NCBI GenBank assembly: GCA_946183145.1 | Contig: CAMGZM010000001.1 | Span: 372,001-436,000, forward strand | DNA from: an uncultured Fretibacterium sp. | GTDB taxonomy: Bacteria > Synergistota > Synergistia > Synergistales > Aminobacteriaceae | Direction of reading: 5' to 3' | Length of the DNA: 64,000 nucleotides | Part shown: positions 16,022-24,660 of the stretch, piece after piece | Layout of the letters: every line of letters starts with the position of its first letter | Numbering within the stretch: the first letter of the stretch is position 1 | Program-made: the position numbers and the translations under genes | The notes under the pieces: generated by a model | The model's input: only the letters and a program-made list of their open reading frames with translations | What the model was told of the DNA's origin: nothing | Database searches by the model: none

Positions 16022-17917
16022 TTAATGTATTGGGTTAAATTCTTTCGACAATAATTCTTTGAAGCCTTCAAGACTCATACTCCCTAAATCACCCTTTGAG
16101 CGTTCACGGACTCCAACTGTACGCGCTTCCTTCTCCTTGTCCCCAATCACTAGCATGTACGGTACTTTCTGCATCTGTGCGTCGCGAATCTTACGGCCTA
16201 ATTTCTCGTTCCTGTAATCGACCTCAGAGCGCACTCCCCAATCCATGAACATATCATGAAGCTCCTTTGCGTAGTCCGCGTGATTCTCGGAGATAGGGAC
16301 AATCTTCACCTGAACGGGTGCAAGCCAATACGGGAATGCTCCGGCGTAATGCTCAATCAATATCCCCATGAATCTCTCAATGCTCCCGAATACAACGCGG
16401 TGAATCAATACGGGCGTGTGTTCTGCTCCGTCATCGCCCCTGTATGTTACGTCGAATCGTCCGGGTAACTGGAAGTCAAGCTGAATCGTTCCGCACTGCC
16501 ATGTACGCCCTAAGCAGTCCTCAAGGTGAAAATCTATCTTCGGCCCGTAAAATGCTCCGTCGCCGGGGTTGATTGTGTACGGCGTGTTTGTCGACTCTAA
16601 TGCGTCCTTCAATGCCGCTTCTGCCTCGTTCCATTGCTCATCAGTTCCCATTGAGTCAGCCGGGCGGGTTGAAAGCTCAACTGTGTACTTGAAGCCGAAT
16701 ACGTCAGTGTACACATATCGGTCAAGCTCCATAATCGCGAGGACTTCATCCTTGATTTTTGACGGCTCTATGTACGTGTGCGAGTCATCCTGCGTGAAAC
16801 AGCGAACGCGCATAAGGCCATGAAGGACTCCGCTCTTCTCGTGGCGGTGAACACATCCCAGTTCGGCGAGTCTCATCGGCAAATCTCTGTAGCTCCGTAA
16901 CTGTGTCTTGTAGACGAGAATACTTCCCGGGCAGTTCATCGGCTTGATTGCGTAGGGCTTCTCGTCAATCTCCGTTACGTACATATTTTCGCGGTAATGA
17001 TCCCAATGTCCTGACCTTATCCACAAATCGCGGTCAAGAATCTGCGGTGTCTTTATCTCCGTGTAACCTCGTCTTATGTGTTCGCGCCGCCAAAAGTCTA
17101 TCAGCGTGTTCATGATTGCCATTCCTTTTGGGTGAAAGAACGGGAATCCCGGCCCTTCTTCGTGAAGGCTGAAGAGGTCTAAATCTTTTCCGAGCTTGCG
17201 GTGATCTCTGAGTTTTGCTTCTTCAAGGCGTTTGAGATATTCTTTCAGCTCATCGGGGGTCGCGAATGCCGTTCCGTAAATCCTCGTCAGCATTTTGTTA
17301 TGCTCATCACCGCGCCAATATGCCCCGGCAATCGACAGCAGTTTGAAGTTGTGCAGCTTCGACGCGTCCGAAACGTGAGGCCCTCTGCAAAGGTCTGCGT
17401 ATTCACCCTGCCTGTAAACTGATACTGTATCGGCTTCAATGTCGGTGATTAATTCTGTCTTGTATGGATCATCCGCAAAAATTTTCAGAGCGTCAGACTT
17501 GCTCATGTCCTCGCGTGTTACGGGTTCGCCCTTGCCTGAAATTTTGCGCATTTCGGCTTCAATCTTTGGGAGGTCTTCTTCTGTGATTGTCGATGTCGCG
17601 TCAATGTCGTAATAGAATCCGTCCTTTATCGCAGGGCCTACACCGAAATGTGAGCCGGGGTAGAGTCTCAATACCGCCTGAGCCATCAAGTGAGCTGTTG
17701 AATGACGTATGATTTCGAGTCCTTCGGGTGAGTCTGTTGTTACGGGGGAAATTTCGCCGTCAGCTGTTACTGTGCGTGAGAGGTCTGAAATTTCGCCGTT
17801 GAATTTTGCCGCGATTAATTTCTTGCTGTCGAGGCCGAGAGATTTTATGACATCATGAAGAGTCGCGGAGTCATTATTGATTTCGATGGATTTGTCTTCG
17901 TGCTTGAAACGTAACAA
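16022..17917 (-). CDS. thrS: threonyl-tRNA synthetase
   Basis: 631 residues from TTG 17917, chosen because AGAAGG lies 7 bases upstream and the TGS domain begins immediately (LRFKHEDKSIEINNDSATL); the first ATG at 17983 would add 22 unrelated residues. Order: TGS, the editing domain (RHSTAHLMAQA with the HxxxH pair, and C in DLCRGPHV), the class II catalytic core (MNCPGS, GSIERFMGILIEHYAGAFP) and the anticodon domain (VKIVPISENHADYA..). It charges tRNA-Thr. No T-box leader was recognised. A small gene lies directly upstream on the same strand. Confidence 0.97.
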   Translation of the reverse strand: MLRFKHEDKSIEINNDSATLHDVIKSLGLDSKKLIAAKFNGEISDLSRTVTADGEISPVTTDSPEGLEIIRHSTAHLMAQAVLRLYPGSHFGVGPAIKDGFYYDIDATSTITEEDLPKIEAEMRKISGKGEPVTREDMSKSDALKIFADDPYKTELITDIEADTVSVYRQGEYADLCRGPHVSDASKLHNFKLLSIAGAYWRGDEHNKMLTRIYGTAFATPDELKEYLKRLEEAKLRDHRKLGKDLDLFSLHEEGPGFPFFHPKGMAIMNTLIDFWRREHIRRGYTEIKTPQILDRDLWIRSGHWDHYRENMYVTEIDEKPYAIKPMNCPGSILVYKTQLRSYRDLPMRLAELGCVHRHEKSGVLHGLMRVRCFTQDDSHTYIEPSKIKDEVLAIMELDRYVYTDVFGFKYTVELSTRPADSMGTDEQWNEAEAALKDALESTNTPYTINPGDGAFYGPKIDFHLEDCLGRTWQCGTIQLDFQLPGRFDVTYRGDDGAEHTPVLIHRVVFGSIERFMGILIEHYAGAFPYWLAPVQVKIVPISENHADYAKELHDMFMDWGVRSEVDYRNEKLGRKIRDAQMQKVPYMLVIGDKEKEARTVGVRERSKGDLGSMSLEGFKELLSKEFNPIH

Positions 17918-17979
17918 TGATATACCTTCTTTGTGATTGTGATTGAGATTTTGCGTGAAAGGATAACACCGAAAGTTTT

Positions 17980-18225
17980 TCACCGCAAGCTGAATGAATC
18001 TGCCCCAAGTTTAAGAACCATACTGCAGAATGAATCTTCATCATCTGCGATAGTATACGGTGCGTATTCGCCGTAAGCTAAAGGCCTGCTGATCGTTAAA
18101 AGCTCTACGCCGTGTGCAGCAGCAGCCTTATTTAGTTTTTTCATCAGGCTTACAAGATGTTTGCCGTGATGAGTTTCGTAAGCTATACATCCCTGTTGAT
18201 TTAATTGTCTAGCAAGAAGATACAT
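17980..18225 (-). CDS. 81-residue protein of unknown function upstream of thrS
   Basis: MYLLARQLNQQGCIAYETHHGK.. LLTISRPLAYGEYAPYTIADDEDSF. The pattern (short start, GCIAxETxxGK, ISRPxAYGEY) recalls a family of small bacterial proteins of about 80 residues, DUF6718-like, from memory. No signal or membrane segment and no convincing Shine-Dalgarno site. It lies 62 bases before the thrS TTG start and shares AT-rich surroundings with the RelA/SpoT-like gene. Real gene likely, function unknown. Confidence 0.6.
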   Translation of the reverse strand: MYLLARQLNQQGCIAYETHHGKHLVSLMKKLNKAAAAHGVELLTISRPLAYGEYAPYTIADDEDSFCSMVLKLGADSFSLR

Positions 18226-18291
18226 TATGTTTTAGTCTATTATTATCTGCGTATTTATTAATATTATTCTATCTCTATAAATATTCTAATA

Positions 18292-18933
18292 TTACCTCAT
18301 CATGTCATTAAGAGCTGCTTTAAAATCATCCTCGCTTTTTATGAGATTGGACTCATATTTTTTTCTGAGGCATCGGCCAATGTCAGCAGAATATTTTTTA
18401 TTCTTATACAAATGTATGTGAAGCCATTCGTTAAATTTTTTGTCAAAAATTGTATAGACTTGAATTTCAATAGGATAATATTTGCCGTCTCTTCTTTGAA
18501 AATATATATGTACTGCTCTGTAGCCGTCATCATTTTTCTTTCCTTTTGACATGTCCACAATCTTGAACAATGGATGTGTATTGCTCAAAAATTTTTCATA
18601 GCTTTTGCAGAAAACACGAAATCCAAGTAAATCATGAAATACTTTGCTTAACCGAAGGTCTGAGTCTTCATACCGTTCATACTTCTCATGTATTGAAACA
18701 TAGCTTTTAATTCGGAAATCTATTCCTATGCTGTAAAGAATCTCATTCATGTTCAGCCAGTCAACAACATCTTCAAGTTCAGCAATAAGCGATGCTTTAT
18801 CGAAGTATTTTAGTGTTCTTCCCATTGAAGTCTCTAATTTAGATTTATACGAAAGCTGTTCCAATATTTCTGGAGTAAGTTTTTTGAGCAAGTCCTCCAT
18901 ACTATTGAATAGTTCAATCTCTTCTTCTGCCAT
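18292..18933 (-). CDS. stand-alone RelA/SpoT nucleotidyltransferase-domain protein
   Basis: 213 residues, AAGGAAGTG 9 bases before the ATG. Synthetase motifs are visible: RIKSYVS (R74, K76, S77, S80), K84, DLLGFR (D101, G104, R106), DDGYRAVH (G137, Y138, H142) and PIEIQVYT (E156, Q158). The Arg that normally follows in ExQxR is Tyr here. There is no hydrolase, TGS or ACT domain. Known relatives either make (p)ppGpp (small alarmone synthetases) or are toxins that make (pp)pApp or pyrophosphorylate tRNA; the sequence does not choose. No clear partner antitoxin is adjacent unless the small gene at 17980 serves. AT-rich DNA between thrS and rpsO suggests transfer. Confidence 0.75.
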   Translation of the reverse strand: MAEEEIELFNSMEDLLKKLTPEILEQLSYKSKLETSMGRTLKYFDKASLIAELEDVVDWLNMNEILYSIGIDFRIKSYVSIHEKYERYEDSDLRLSKVFHDLLGFRVFCKSYEKFLSNTHPLFKIVDMSKGKKNDDGYRAVHIYFQRRDGKYYPIEIQVYTIFDKKFNEWLHIHLYKNKKYSADIGRCLRKKYESNLIKSEDDFKAALNDMMR

Positions 18934-19131
18934 ATTGATTCACTTCCTTGCTTATAGCAGAGATGAAAATTATGCGTGCATTATAACATTGTGAGGCTTG
19001 CGTTTTGAACAGCATTATATTTTTCCTCCTCTTGTGTTATCATTAACACCGCTTACACTCACAGCTCAGAACATAGCTTGCTGGATTGGCTTTGTCCTTA
19101 GCTCTGAAGTAATACACAGGAGGTTTACTCT

Positions 19132-19398
19132 ATGATCCAGAAAGAAAAGAAACAGTCAGTAATCGCCGAGTACAAAACTCACGACACAGACACAGGCTCG
19201 CCCGAAGTACAGGTAGCAATCCTCACCGAAAGAATCCGCGAACTCACAGAACACCTCAAAGTCCACAAGAAAGATTTTCACTCGCGCCGCGGACTTCTCA
19301 AAATGGTAGGCTCAAGACGCAGATTATTGCGCTACCTCATGAACAAAGACTTCAACAGATACCGCTCATTAATCGAAAGACTCGGCCTCAGACACTAG
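19132..19398 (+). CDS. rpsO: 30S ribosomal protein S15
   Basis: 88 residues, the family's usual length. Shows the S15 signature from [19 protein letters not shown] to [20 protein letters not shown]. Binds 16S rRNA in the central domain of the small subunit. ACACAGGAGG lies 8 bases before the ATG. In other bacteria S15 represses its own translation through a leader structure; the 110-base leader here has a repeated AGCTCnGAA motif (19062 and 19101) but I cannot confirm a fold. rpmE follows 13 bases later. Confidence 0.97.
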   Translation: MIQKEKKQSVIAEYKTHDTDTGSPEVQVAILTERIRELTEHLKVHKKDFHSRRGLLKMVGSRRRLLRYLMNKDFNRYRSLIERLGLRH

Positions 19399-19411
19399 GA
19401 GGAATCATCAC

Positions 19412-19639
19412 ATGAAGAAAGACATTCACCCCGATTATCAGGAATGCAAAGTAACATGCGCTTGCGGAAACACCTTCATGACGCGCTCAACGATGAAGGA
19501 GATCCGCGTGGGAGTCTGCTCCGCCTGTCATCCGTTCTACTCAGGCAAGAAAGGCAGAGTACTCACAGAAGCAGGCCGCCTCGAAAAGTTCCAGAAGAAA
19601 TACAAAGGCATCAACTACGGCCAGAAGACAGAAGTATAG
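19412..19639 (+). CDS. rpmE: 50S ribosomal protein L31, zinc-binding type
   Basis: 75 residues. The Cys set C16, C18, C36, C39 (CAC..CSAC) marks the zinc-containing (C+) form. Core pattern MKKDIHPDY and [23 protein letters not shown] is typical. TAGGAGGAATC precedes the ATG. Co-transcribed with rpsO; a terminator follows at 19657. Confidence 0.97.
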   Translation: MKKDIHPDYQECKVTCACGNTFMTRSTMKEIRVGVCSACHPFYSGKKGRVLTEAGRLEKFQKKYKGINYGQKTEV

Positions 19640-19656
19640 ATTTATGCAGACCGTTT

Positions 19657-19686
19657 ACGGGGGCTGAAATATGCTCCCGTTTTTAT
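19657..19686 (+). terminator. terminator after rpmE, directly before thyX
   Basis: ACGGGGGC pairs with GCTCCCGT around an 8-base loop and is followed by TTTTATT. The thyX ATG at 19688 starts right after this tail. Confidence 0.7.
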
Positions 19687-19687
19687 T

Positions 19688-20377
19688 ATGAACGTAATCT
19701 TATTATCACACACTCCAGAACCTGACGCATTAGTAGCGGCTGCCGCAAGAATCTGTTACCGTGATGTTACGGCTGAAGATCTGCTGCAGTCAGAAGAGAA
19801 AAATTTATCCCGCAAATTGATAGCCGAGCTTTTCACGAGCGGGCATATGTCGACGTTTGAGCATGTTTCTTTCACGTTCGGCATTGACGGATTGAGCCGT
19901 GTCGCTTCACATCAGCTTGTGAGGCACAGAGTCGCAAGTTTCAGCCAGCAAAGCCAGCGTTATGTGAAGATGTCTGACGATGAAGAAGCCGTAATCATTC
20001 CGCCAAGCATCAAGAATAACCCTGACGCAAAAGCACTCTACATTGAGGCCGTGAGAAAATCACAGGAAACTTACAGGGCATTGACCGAGATGGGAATCCC
20101 GAAAGAGGACGCAAGATTTATCCTTCCTCATGGGCATTCAACACGCCTCGTTATGACCATGAACGCGCGCGAATTACATCACTTCTTCAGCCTGAGACTT
20201 TGCCGCCGCGCCCAGTGGGAGATTCACGAACTAGCACGGAGAATGCTGGAGCTTTGCAGAGGAGTCGCGCCCGTAATTTTCGACATGGCCGGGCCGTCAT
20301 GTATTTTCGGGAAATGCTCGGAGTCACGTACTTGCGGAAAACCCTATATAGATATGGAGGATTTATTGTTTGCTTAA
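19688..20377 (+). CDS. thyX: FAD-dependent thymidylate synthase
   Basis: 229 residues. The ThyX motif RHRxxSxxxxSxR is exact (RHRVASFSQQSQR, about 78-90). HxxxR-type FAD contacts (HMSTFEHVSFTF, ARELHHFFSLR) are present. Makes dTMP from dUMP using methylene-tetrahydrofolate and FAD. The N-terminus MNVILLSHTPEPDALVAAAARICY matches the family start, so ATG 19688 is right even though no Shine-Dalgarno site is visible and the preceding bases are a terminator. It overlaps the next gene by 8 bases. Confidence 0.95.
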   Translation: MNVILLSHTPEPDALVAAAARICYRDVTAEDLLQSEEKNLSRKLIAELFTSGHMSTFEHVSFTFGIDGLSRVASHQLVRHRVASFSQQSQRYVKMSDDEEAVIIPPSIKNNPDAKALYIEAVRKSQETYRALTEMGIPKEDARFILPHGHSTRLVMTMNARELHHFFSLRLCRRAQWEIHELARRMLELCRGVAPVIFDMAGPSCIFGKCSESRTCGKPYIDMEDLLFA

Positions 20378-21296
20378 GAAATTTTGTTTGTGGCTGATGA
20401 CCGCCGTTAATCTTTTCGCTGATGACGCAGAGAAAAAAATACCCGTCGGAGGCCAGGCAGTTATAGAAGGCGTATTAATGAAGGGAAAAAATTTATGGGG
20501 ACTCGCAGTTAGGAGACCTTCAGGGGAAATTTTCACGGACAAATGGCCGAACTCCTCGCGCACTAAACGTTATCCCTACAAGCTGCCGTTCATACGAGGA
20601 GTCGTCGTAATGTGCGAGATGATGGCGACGGGATTCAAAGCTCTGTCGAAATCCGCAGAAGTCGCGCTTGAAGAGGAAGAAGAGAAGATGACCTTCAAGG
20701 ATATTTTGCTGTCGATATTGCTTGCTGTCGTTGCGGTCGGAGGATTATTCATTGCGCTTCCATTATGGCTCGCGGGATTTGTCGCAGAGACTCCGCTTTA
20801 CGTGAATATTACTGAGGGAATTTTGCGGGCGTTGATATTTGTCGGCTATGTCGCTGTGATTGGACTCTGGAAAGACATTCGCGAGGTCTTCAAGTATCAC
20901 GGAGCAGAGCACAAGACGATTAACGCATTCGAACACGGATTAAAGATGACTCCCGAAAACATTATGACTTGTTCACGCATTCACCCCCGCTGTGGTACAT
21001 CGTTTCTTCTTATTGCCGTAATCGTAAGCATAATTATTTTCTCGCCAGTTAAGACTCTAATCGCCGGTGAAAGTTTTGTGTTACAGGTTCTTGCGAGGAT
21101 AATATTAATTCCCGTTGTGATTGGAATCTCGTATGAAGTTATCCGTCTCGCGTCAAATTCCGGGAAGTTCGGAATTTGTATCATCGCTCCGTTTTTGACA
21201 CTTCAATATTTGACGACACGCGAACCAAATATTAATCAGGCCGAAATTGCGTTAGTCTCACTAGATACAGCACTGGAAGGAGGCATATTAGCATGA
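20370..21296 (+). CDS. DUF1385 (YqhQ-type) membrane protein
   Basis: 308 residues, TTG start 10 bases after GGAGG inside the end of thyX. DUF1385 features: [14 protein letters not shown] at the N-terminus, [17 protein letters not shown], membrane helices around 105-170 and 205-265, and [14 protein letters not shown] with [15 protein letters not shown]. The family is widespread next to prfA and prmC, as here, but its activity is not known to me. Its stop overlaps the prfA start by 4 bases, so it is translationally coupled. Confidence 0.88.
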   Translation: MLKKFCLWLMTAVNLFADDAEKKIPVGGQAVIEGVLMKGKNLWGLAVRRPSGEIFTDKWPNSSRTKRYPYKLPFIRGVVVMCEMMATGFKALSKSAEVALEEEEEKMTFKDILLSILLAVVAVGGLFIALPLWLAGFVAETPLYVNITEGILRALIFVGYVAVIGLWKDIREVFKYHGAEHKTINAFEHGLKMTPENIMTCSRIHPRCGTSFLLIAVIVSIIIFSPVKTLIAGESFVLQVLARIILIPVVIGISYEVIRLASNSGKFGICIIAPFLTLQYLTTREPNINQAEIALVSLDTALEGGILA

Positions 21297-22372
21297 ACAT
21301 TGAGCCAAAGTTACAGGCAATCGAGCAGGAATATGACGACATAGGACAGAAATTAGCAGACCCGAAAATAGCTTCAGACCCTAAAGAATTACAGGTATTA
21401 GGCAGGAAACGCGCACAGCTTGAACCAGTCGTAATGAAGTATCAGGAGTACAAATCAGCGCAGAAATCTATAGCCGAAGCAAAAGAGTTAATCAAATCCG
21501 GCGACTCCGAATTAGAGTCATTAGCGCGTGAGGAAATCTCAGAGCTTGAACCGAAAATTGAGAGCTTCACTCATGACTTGACGCTGTTATTGCTCCCTAA
21601 AGATCCCAATGATGACAAGAGCGTTATTGTTGAGATTCGCGCAGGCACGGGAGGAGATGAGGCTACACTTTTCGCGGCTGACTTGTTCCGAATGTATGTG
21701 AGATTCTGCGAGCGTCAGAGATGGAAGATTGAAGTCATTGACAGCTCAACAAACACGGCGGGGATTGGCGGCTACAAGGAAATAGTTTTCAGGATTGACT
21801 CACAGGGCGCATACAGCAAGATGAAATACGAGTCGGGCGTTCACAGAGTCCAGCGAGTCCCCGTAACAGAAGCAAGCGGACGAATCCACACAAGCGCGGC
21901 AACAGTTGCGGTTTTGCCTGAAGCTGATGATGTAGAGGTCGAAATCAGGCCGGAAGATCTCAAGATTGATACGTACCGTTCAAGCGGCGCAGGCGGCCAG
22001 CACGTAAACATGACAGACTCAGCCGTGAGAATTACGCACCTTCCGACGGGAATTGTCGTAACATGCCAGGACGAACGCTCACAGATCAAGAACCGTGCGC
22101 GGGCTATGTCCTACTTGAAGACGAAACTTTTTGACCTCGAACAGCAGAAGCAGAACTCCGAGCAGTCAGCAGAAAGGCGCGGGATGATAGGCTCAGGCGA
22201 CAGATCCGAGCGCGTAAGGACGTACAACTTCCCGCAGAACAGAATCACAGACCACAGAATCAATCTCACACTCTACAAGCTGGACTCGTATCTTGACGGC
22301 GATTTGTACGAAATGATTGACGCAATGTTACTCGCTGAACAGACGCAGAAATTACAGAACCTTGAGGCTTAA
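21293..22372 (+). CDS. prfA: peptide chain release factor 1
   Basis: 359 residues. Contains the GGQ peptide-release motif ([11 protein letters not shown] at 234-236) and PVT at 190-192 in the position of the RF1 PxT anticodon tripeptide, so it reads UAA and UAG. Overlaps DUF1385 by ATGA and prmC downstream. GGAGGC lies upstream of the ATG. Confidence 0.97.
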   Translation: MNIEPKLQAIEQEYDDIGQKLADPKIASDPKELQVLGRKRAQLEPVVMKYQEYKSAQKSIAEAKELIKSGDSELESLAREEISELEPKIESFTHDLTLLLLPKDPNDDKSVIVEIRAGTGGDEATLFAADLFRMYVRFCERQRWKIEVIDSSTNTAGIGGYKEIVFRIDSQGAYSKMKYESGVHRVQRVPVTEASGRIHTSAATVAVLPEADDVEVEIRPEDLKIDTYRSSGAGGQHVNMTDSAVRITHLPTGIVVTCQDERSQIKNRARAMSYLKTKLFDLEQQKQNSEQSAERRGMIGSGDRSERVRTYNFPQNRITDHRINLTLYKLDSYLDGDLYEMIDAMLLAEQTQKLQNLEA

Positions 22373-23159
22373 TGACGTTTCGGAAAAACTCAAACTCGCG
22401 GGCATAAGCAATCCATTTCAGGAGTCATTGTGGATTATCGGCCATGCGCTAAATGTTGGGAACGCTGAAATATTTTTGCGTGATGAATTTTCACCTGACG
22501 AATCAGAGAAGATTGACGCGCTAATTTCACGGAGAATCAATCACGAGCCATTGCAGTATATTCTTGGTGAGGCTGACTTTTACGGGCGTGATTTCGCTGT
22601 AGGGCCGGGCGTTTTGATCCCCCGTCATGACACAGAGACTCTCATTGACGGCGTGAAGGAATGCTTTTCGCGTGATGAGGCTTTCACGTTTCTTGACTGG
22701 GGGACAGGTTCGGGCTGTATTGCCGCAACAATCCTTCTTGAGTTCCCAAATTCACGGGGCTGTTTGCTTGATGTGAGTCCTGACGCGCTGAATTATGCCC
22801 GCAAAAATATTAACGCTTACGGCCTCGATAATCGCGCAACATTTTCTGTTACGGGAAATTTTGACCTCATAATCAGCAACCCGCCCTATATACCTTCATG
22901 TGAAATTGATGAATTAATGCCTGATGTGAGAGATTTTGAGCCTCATAACGCGCTTGACGGCGGCCATGACGGAATGACTTTTTACAGGGAAATTTTCACG
23001 CTCGCAGCCAGCACGCTCAAGCACGGAGGGTATATAATTCTTGAGACGGGAAATCTTGAGCAGGTTAAAGAGATTGAGACTTGCGGAGGATTTGAGACAG
23101 TCAGCAGAATTTTTGACACGGGGAATTTTCCTCGCTGTATCATTCTAAGGAGGGTTTGA
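22362..23159 (+). CDS. prmC: release-factor glutamine methyltransferase
   Basis: About 265 residues from TTG 22362; another in-frame start at 22317 lies deeper in prfA. Motifs: SAM-binding [10 protein letters not shown] and the catalytic NPPY ([19 protein letters not shown]). N5-methylates the Gln of the GGQ motif of release factors, which fits the overlap with prfA. The start has no good ribosome site, consistent with coupling to prfA termination. Confidence 0.93.
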   Translation: MRLNDVSEKLKLAGISNPFQESLWIIGHALNVGNAEIFLRDEFSPDESEKIDALISRRINHEPLQYILGEADFYGRDFAVGPGVLIPRHDTETLIDGVKECFSRDEAFTFLDWGTGSGCIAATILLEFPNSRGCLLDVSPDALNYARKNINAYGLDNRATFSVTGNFDLIISNPPYIPSCEIDELMPDVRDFEPHNALDGGHDGMTFYREIFTLAASTLKHGGYIILETGNLEQVKEIETCGGFETVSRIFDTGNFPRCIILRRV

Positions 23160-23160
23160 C

Positions 23161-23634
23161 GTGAAAAGGAAGGGAGAAACTTTTGCGGAATTTTTGACGG
23201 CGGCGACTGTTTTCGGGATTATTGCGGCGAGTATGTTCGAGTTCATGGCCAATCAGACACAGACTCTCGCGAACATCAGAGACCGGGACAATCTGATTTA
23301 CGGCGCGCAGGTCGTTTGCAACTGGAACATAAGCAGAGACATAACAGTGTCAGGACAAACGGTAAAGGTAAAAAATCACAACATACTTCACAATGTTGAC
23401 CACGATATAAAAGCAGGACATAAATATGGTGTGTTAAATAATACAACTCCGACATATCACTACAGGAATCACGACACAGGCCAAGACCCCGAATTTACAA
23501 TAAACGCTGACGAGCAAAACTCACCGATAACATACATACAAGAAACAATTGTCAGCTTCGACTGGGACAAACAGCATAACATTCTCACAGTCAAAAACAA
23601 CAACACTTCAATGACATTCACGCTCAAGCCCTAA
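23161..23634 (+). CDS. type IV prepilin-like protein
   Basis: 157 residues, GTG start 8 bases after AAGGAGGG. The N-terminus MKRKG/ETFAEFLTAATVFGIIAA is a class III signal: cleavage after G5, Glu at mature position +5 (E10), then a hydrophobic helix. The rest is polar and has no family that I recognise. It follows prmC by one base and is convergent with cheV, overlapping its stop by 4 bases. No pilus assembly genes are in the window. Minor pilin or pseudopilin is likely. Confidence 0.75.
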   Translation: MKRKGETFAEFLTAATVFGIIAASMFEFMANQTQTLANIRDRDNLIYGAQVVCNWNISRDITVSGQTVKVKNHNILHNVDHDIKAGHKYGVLNNTTPTYHYRNHDTGQDPEFTINADEQNSPITYIQETIVSFDWDKQHNILTVKNNNTSMTFTLKP

Positions 23635-24542
23635 TAGTTACGGTTCTTCTTGCACTCGTGGTAGATTCTCATGACGGCCTCTACGAGTTTATACACATCA
23701 GGCTTCAACACGTGCGTAATCTTCAGCTTCTCCGCACGGTCTAAAAGCTCCTTCACCATTATCGACGAGAATAATATCACCGGCATATTCTCAGTCCGCG
23801 AGTCATTCCTCAACGTCTCAACCAGACTCAGACCGTCAAGCAGCGGCATCTCAATATCAGACACAAGAAGGTCAAAATTCTCCCCCTGGTCAAGCAATAA
23901 TTTCCGCGCCTCTACTCCGTCCTTCACAGGGTAAATGCTCGTGAACCCGGACTGCTTCAGCACATCGCATGTCTGCTGTCTCAATAACGGCGAGTCATCA
24001 GCAACTAAAATGTGAAAGTCCTCAACATGGCCGATTTGCCGGTGAAACGTCTCAAGTTTGCTCTGGTCGAACATGTGTTCAGCAACCGCCGGAGCAGTCT
24101 CCTGTATTATTGCCTCGTAATCAAGAAGCAGGATATTTCTTTCATCACGCTTGATGATGTAGAGCACCCATTTCAATGAAACACCGCGCATTTTCGAGGA
24201 GTCTAAATCTTCCGCATTCACCTGCCGTATTCTCTCTACTCCGTCAACAAGAAATCCTAATTTTATGTCGTTGAACTCAACAACCATTACTTTTGTGTTC
24301 GCCATCGGAACGGTTGAATTTATCCCTAAGAAGATTCGCAGGTCTATCAATGGCAGAAGAGCATCACGCAATGTAGTTATGCCGACAAAAGCAGGCGTTT
24401 TTGTGGGAACAGGACGGCACCCAGTCCACCGCAGAATTTCACGGGTCTTGTTTACGTTTATCGCAAATGCGTCCTTGCCTAACGTGAATACTACTACTTC
24501 CCATTTTTTGCTCGCAGCTTCTACGTTGCGTTTCTCTTCCAT
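23631..24542 (-). CDS. cheV: chemotaxis protein CheV (CheW domain plus receiver)
   Basis: 303 residues from ATG 24542, which follows GAGGAAGT; an upstream ATG at 24575 lacks a site. Residues 10-160 are a CheW-like domain (VFTLGKDAFAINVNKTREILRW, ITTLRDALLPLIDLRIFLG). Residues 180-300 are a receiver with the acidic pair (ADDSPLL), phospho-acceptor Asp in LLVSDIEMP, Ser in ILFSS and Lys in HVLKPD. Couples receptors to CheA with phosphorylation-dependent adaptation. No other chemotaxis genes lie nearby. Confidence 0.92.
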   Translation of the reverse strand: MEEKRNVEAASKKWEVVVFTLGKDAFAINVNKTREILRWTGCRPVPTKTPAFVGITTLRDALLPLIDLRIFLGINSTVPMANTKVMVVEFNDIKLGFLVDGVERIRQVNAEDLDSSKMRGVSLKWVLYIIKRDERNILLLDYEAIIQETAPAVAEHMFDQSKLETFHRQIGHVEDFHILVADDSPLLRQQTCDVLKQSGFTSIYPVKDGVEARKLLLDQGENFDLLVSDIEMPLLDGLSLVETLRNDSRTENMPVILFSSIMVKELLDRAEKLKITHVLKPDVYKLVEAVMRIYHECKKNRNY

Positions 24543-24579
24543 TGTGTGAGACTTCCTCTCTTTGATTGTGAACAATTAG

Positions 24580-24615
24580 ATTATAGCTTAAATTTTGGTT
24601 TTTACGGGATATAAT
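24580..24615. promoter_or_regulatory. divergent promoter region between cheV and the macroglobulin gene
   Basis: Plus strand: TATAAT at 24610-24615. Minus strand: TATAAT reading 24585 to 24580. Neither has a good -35 box. The two -10 boxes are 24 bases apart so that RNA polymerase could not bind both at once. Confidence 0.4.
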
Positions 24616-24660
24616 AAGCCAGTTGATTTTATCCCGTTAATAGAAAGGATTGTTATTACC

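Noticed and set aside
17918..18000. T-box leader for thrS
   Set aside because: No conserved T-box sequence was seen, and the region mostly encodes the end of the preceding small gene.
19019..19131. tRNA gene or S15 control leader before rpsO
   Set aside because: No cloverleaf forms. An S15 leader is possible but the pairing I can see is too weak to claim.
24565..24576. ATTGTGAACAAT as a possible operator before cheV
   Set aside because: It is only nearly palindromic (two central bases do not match) and stands alone.
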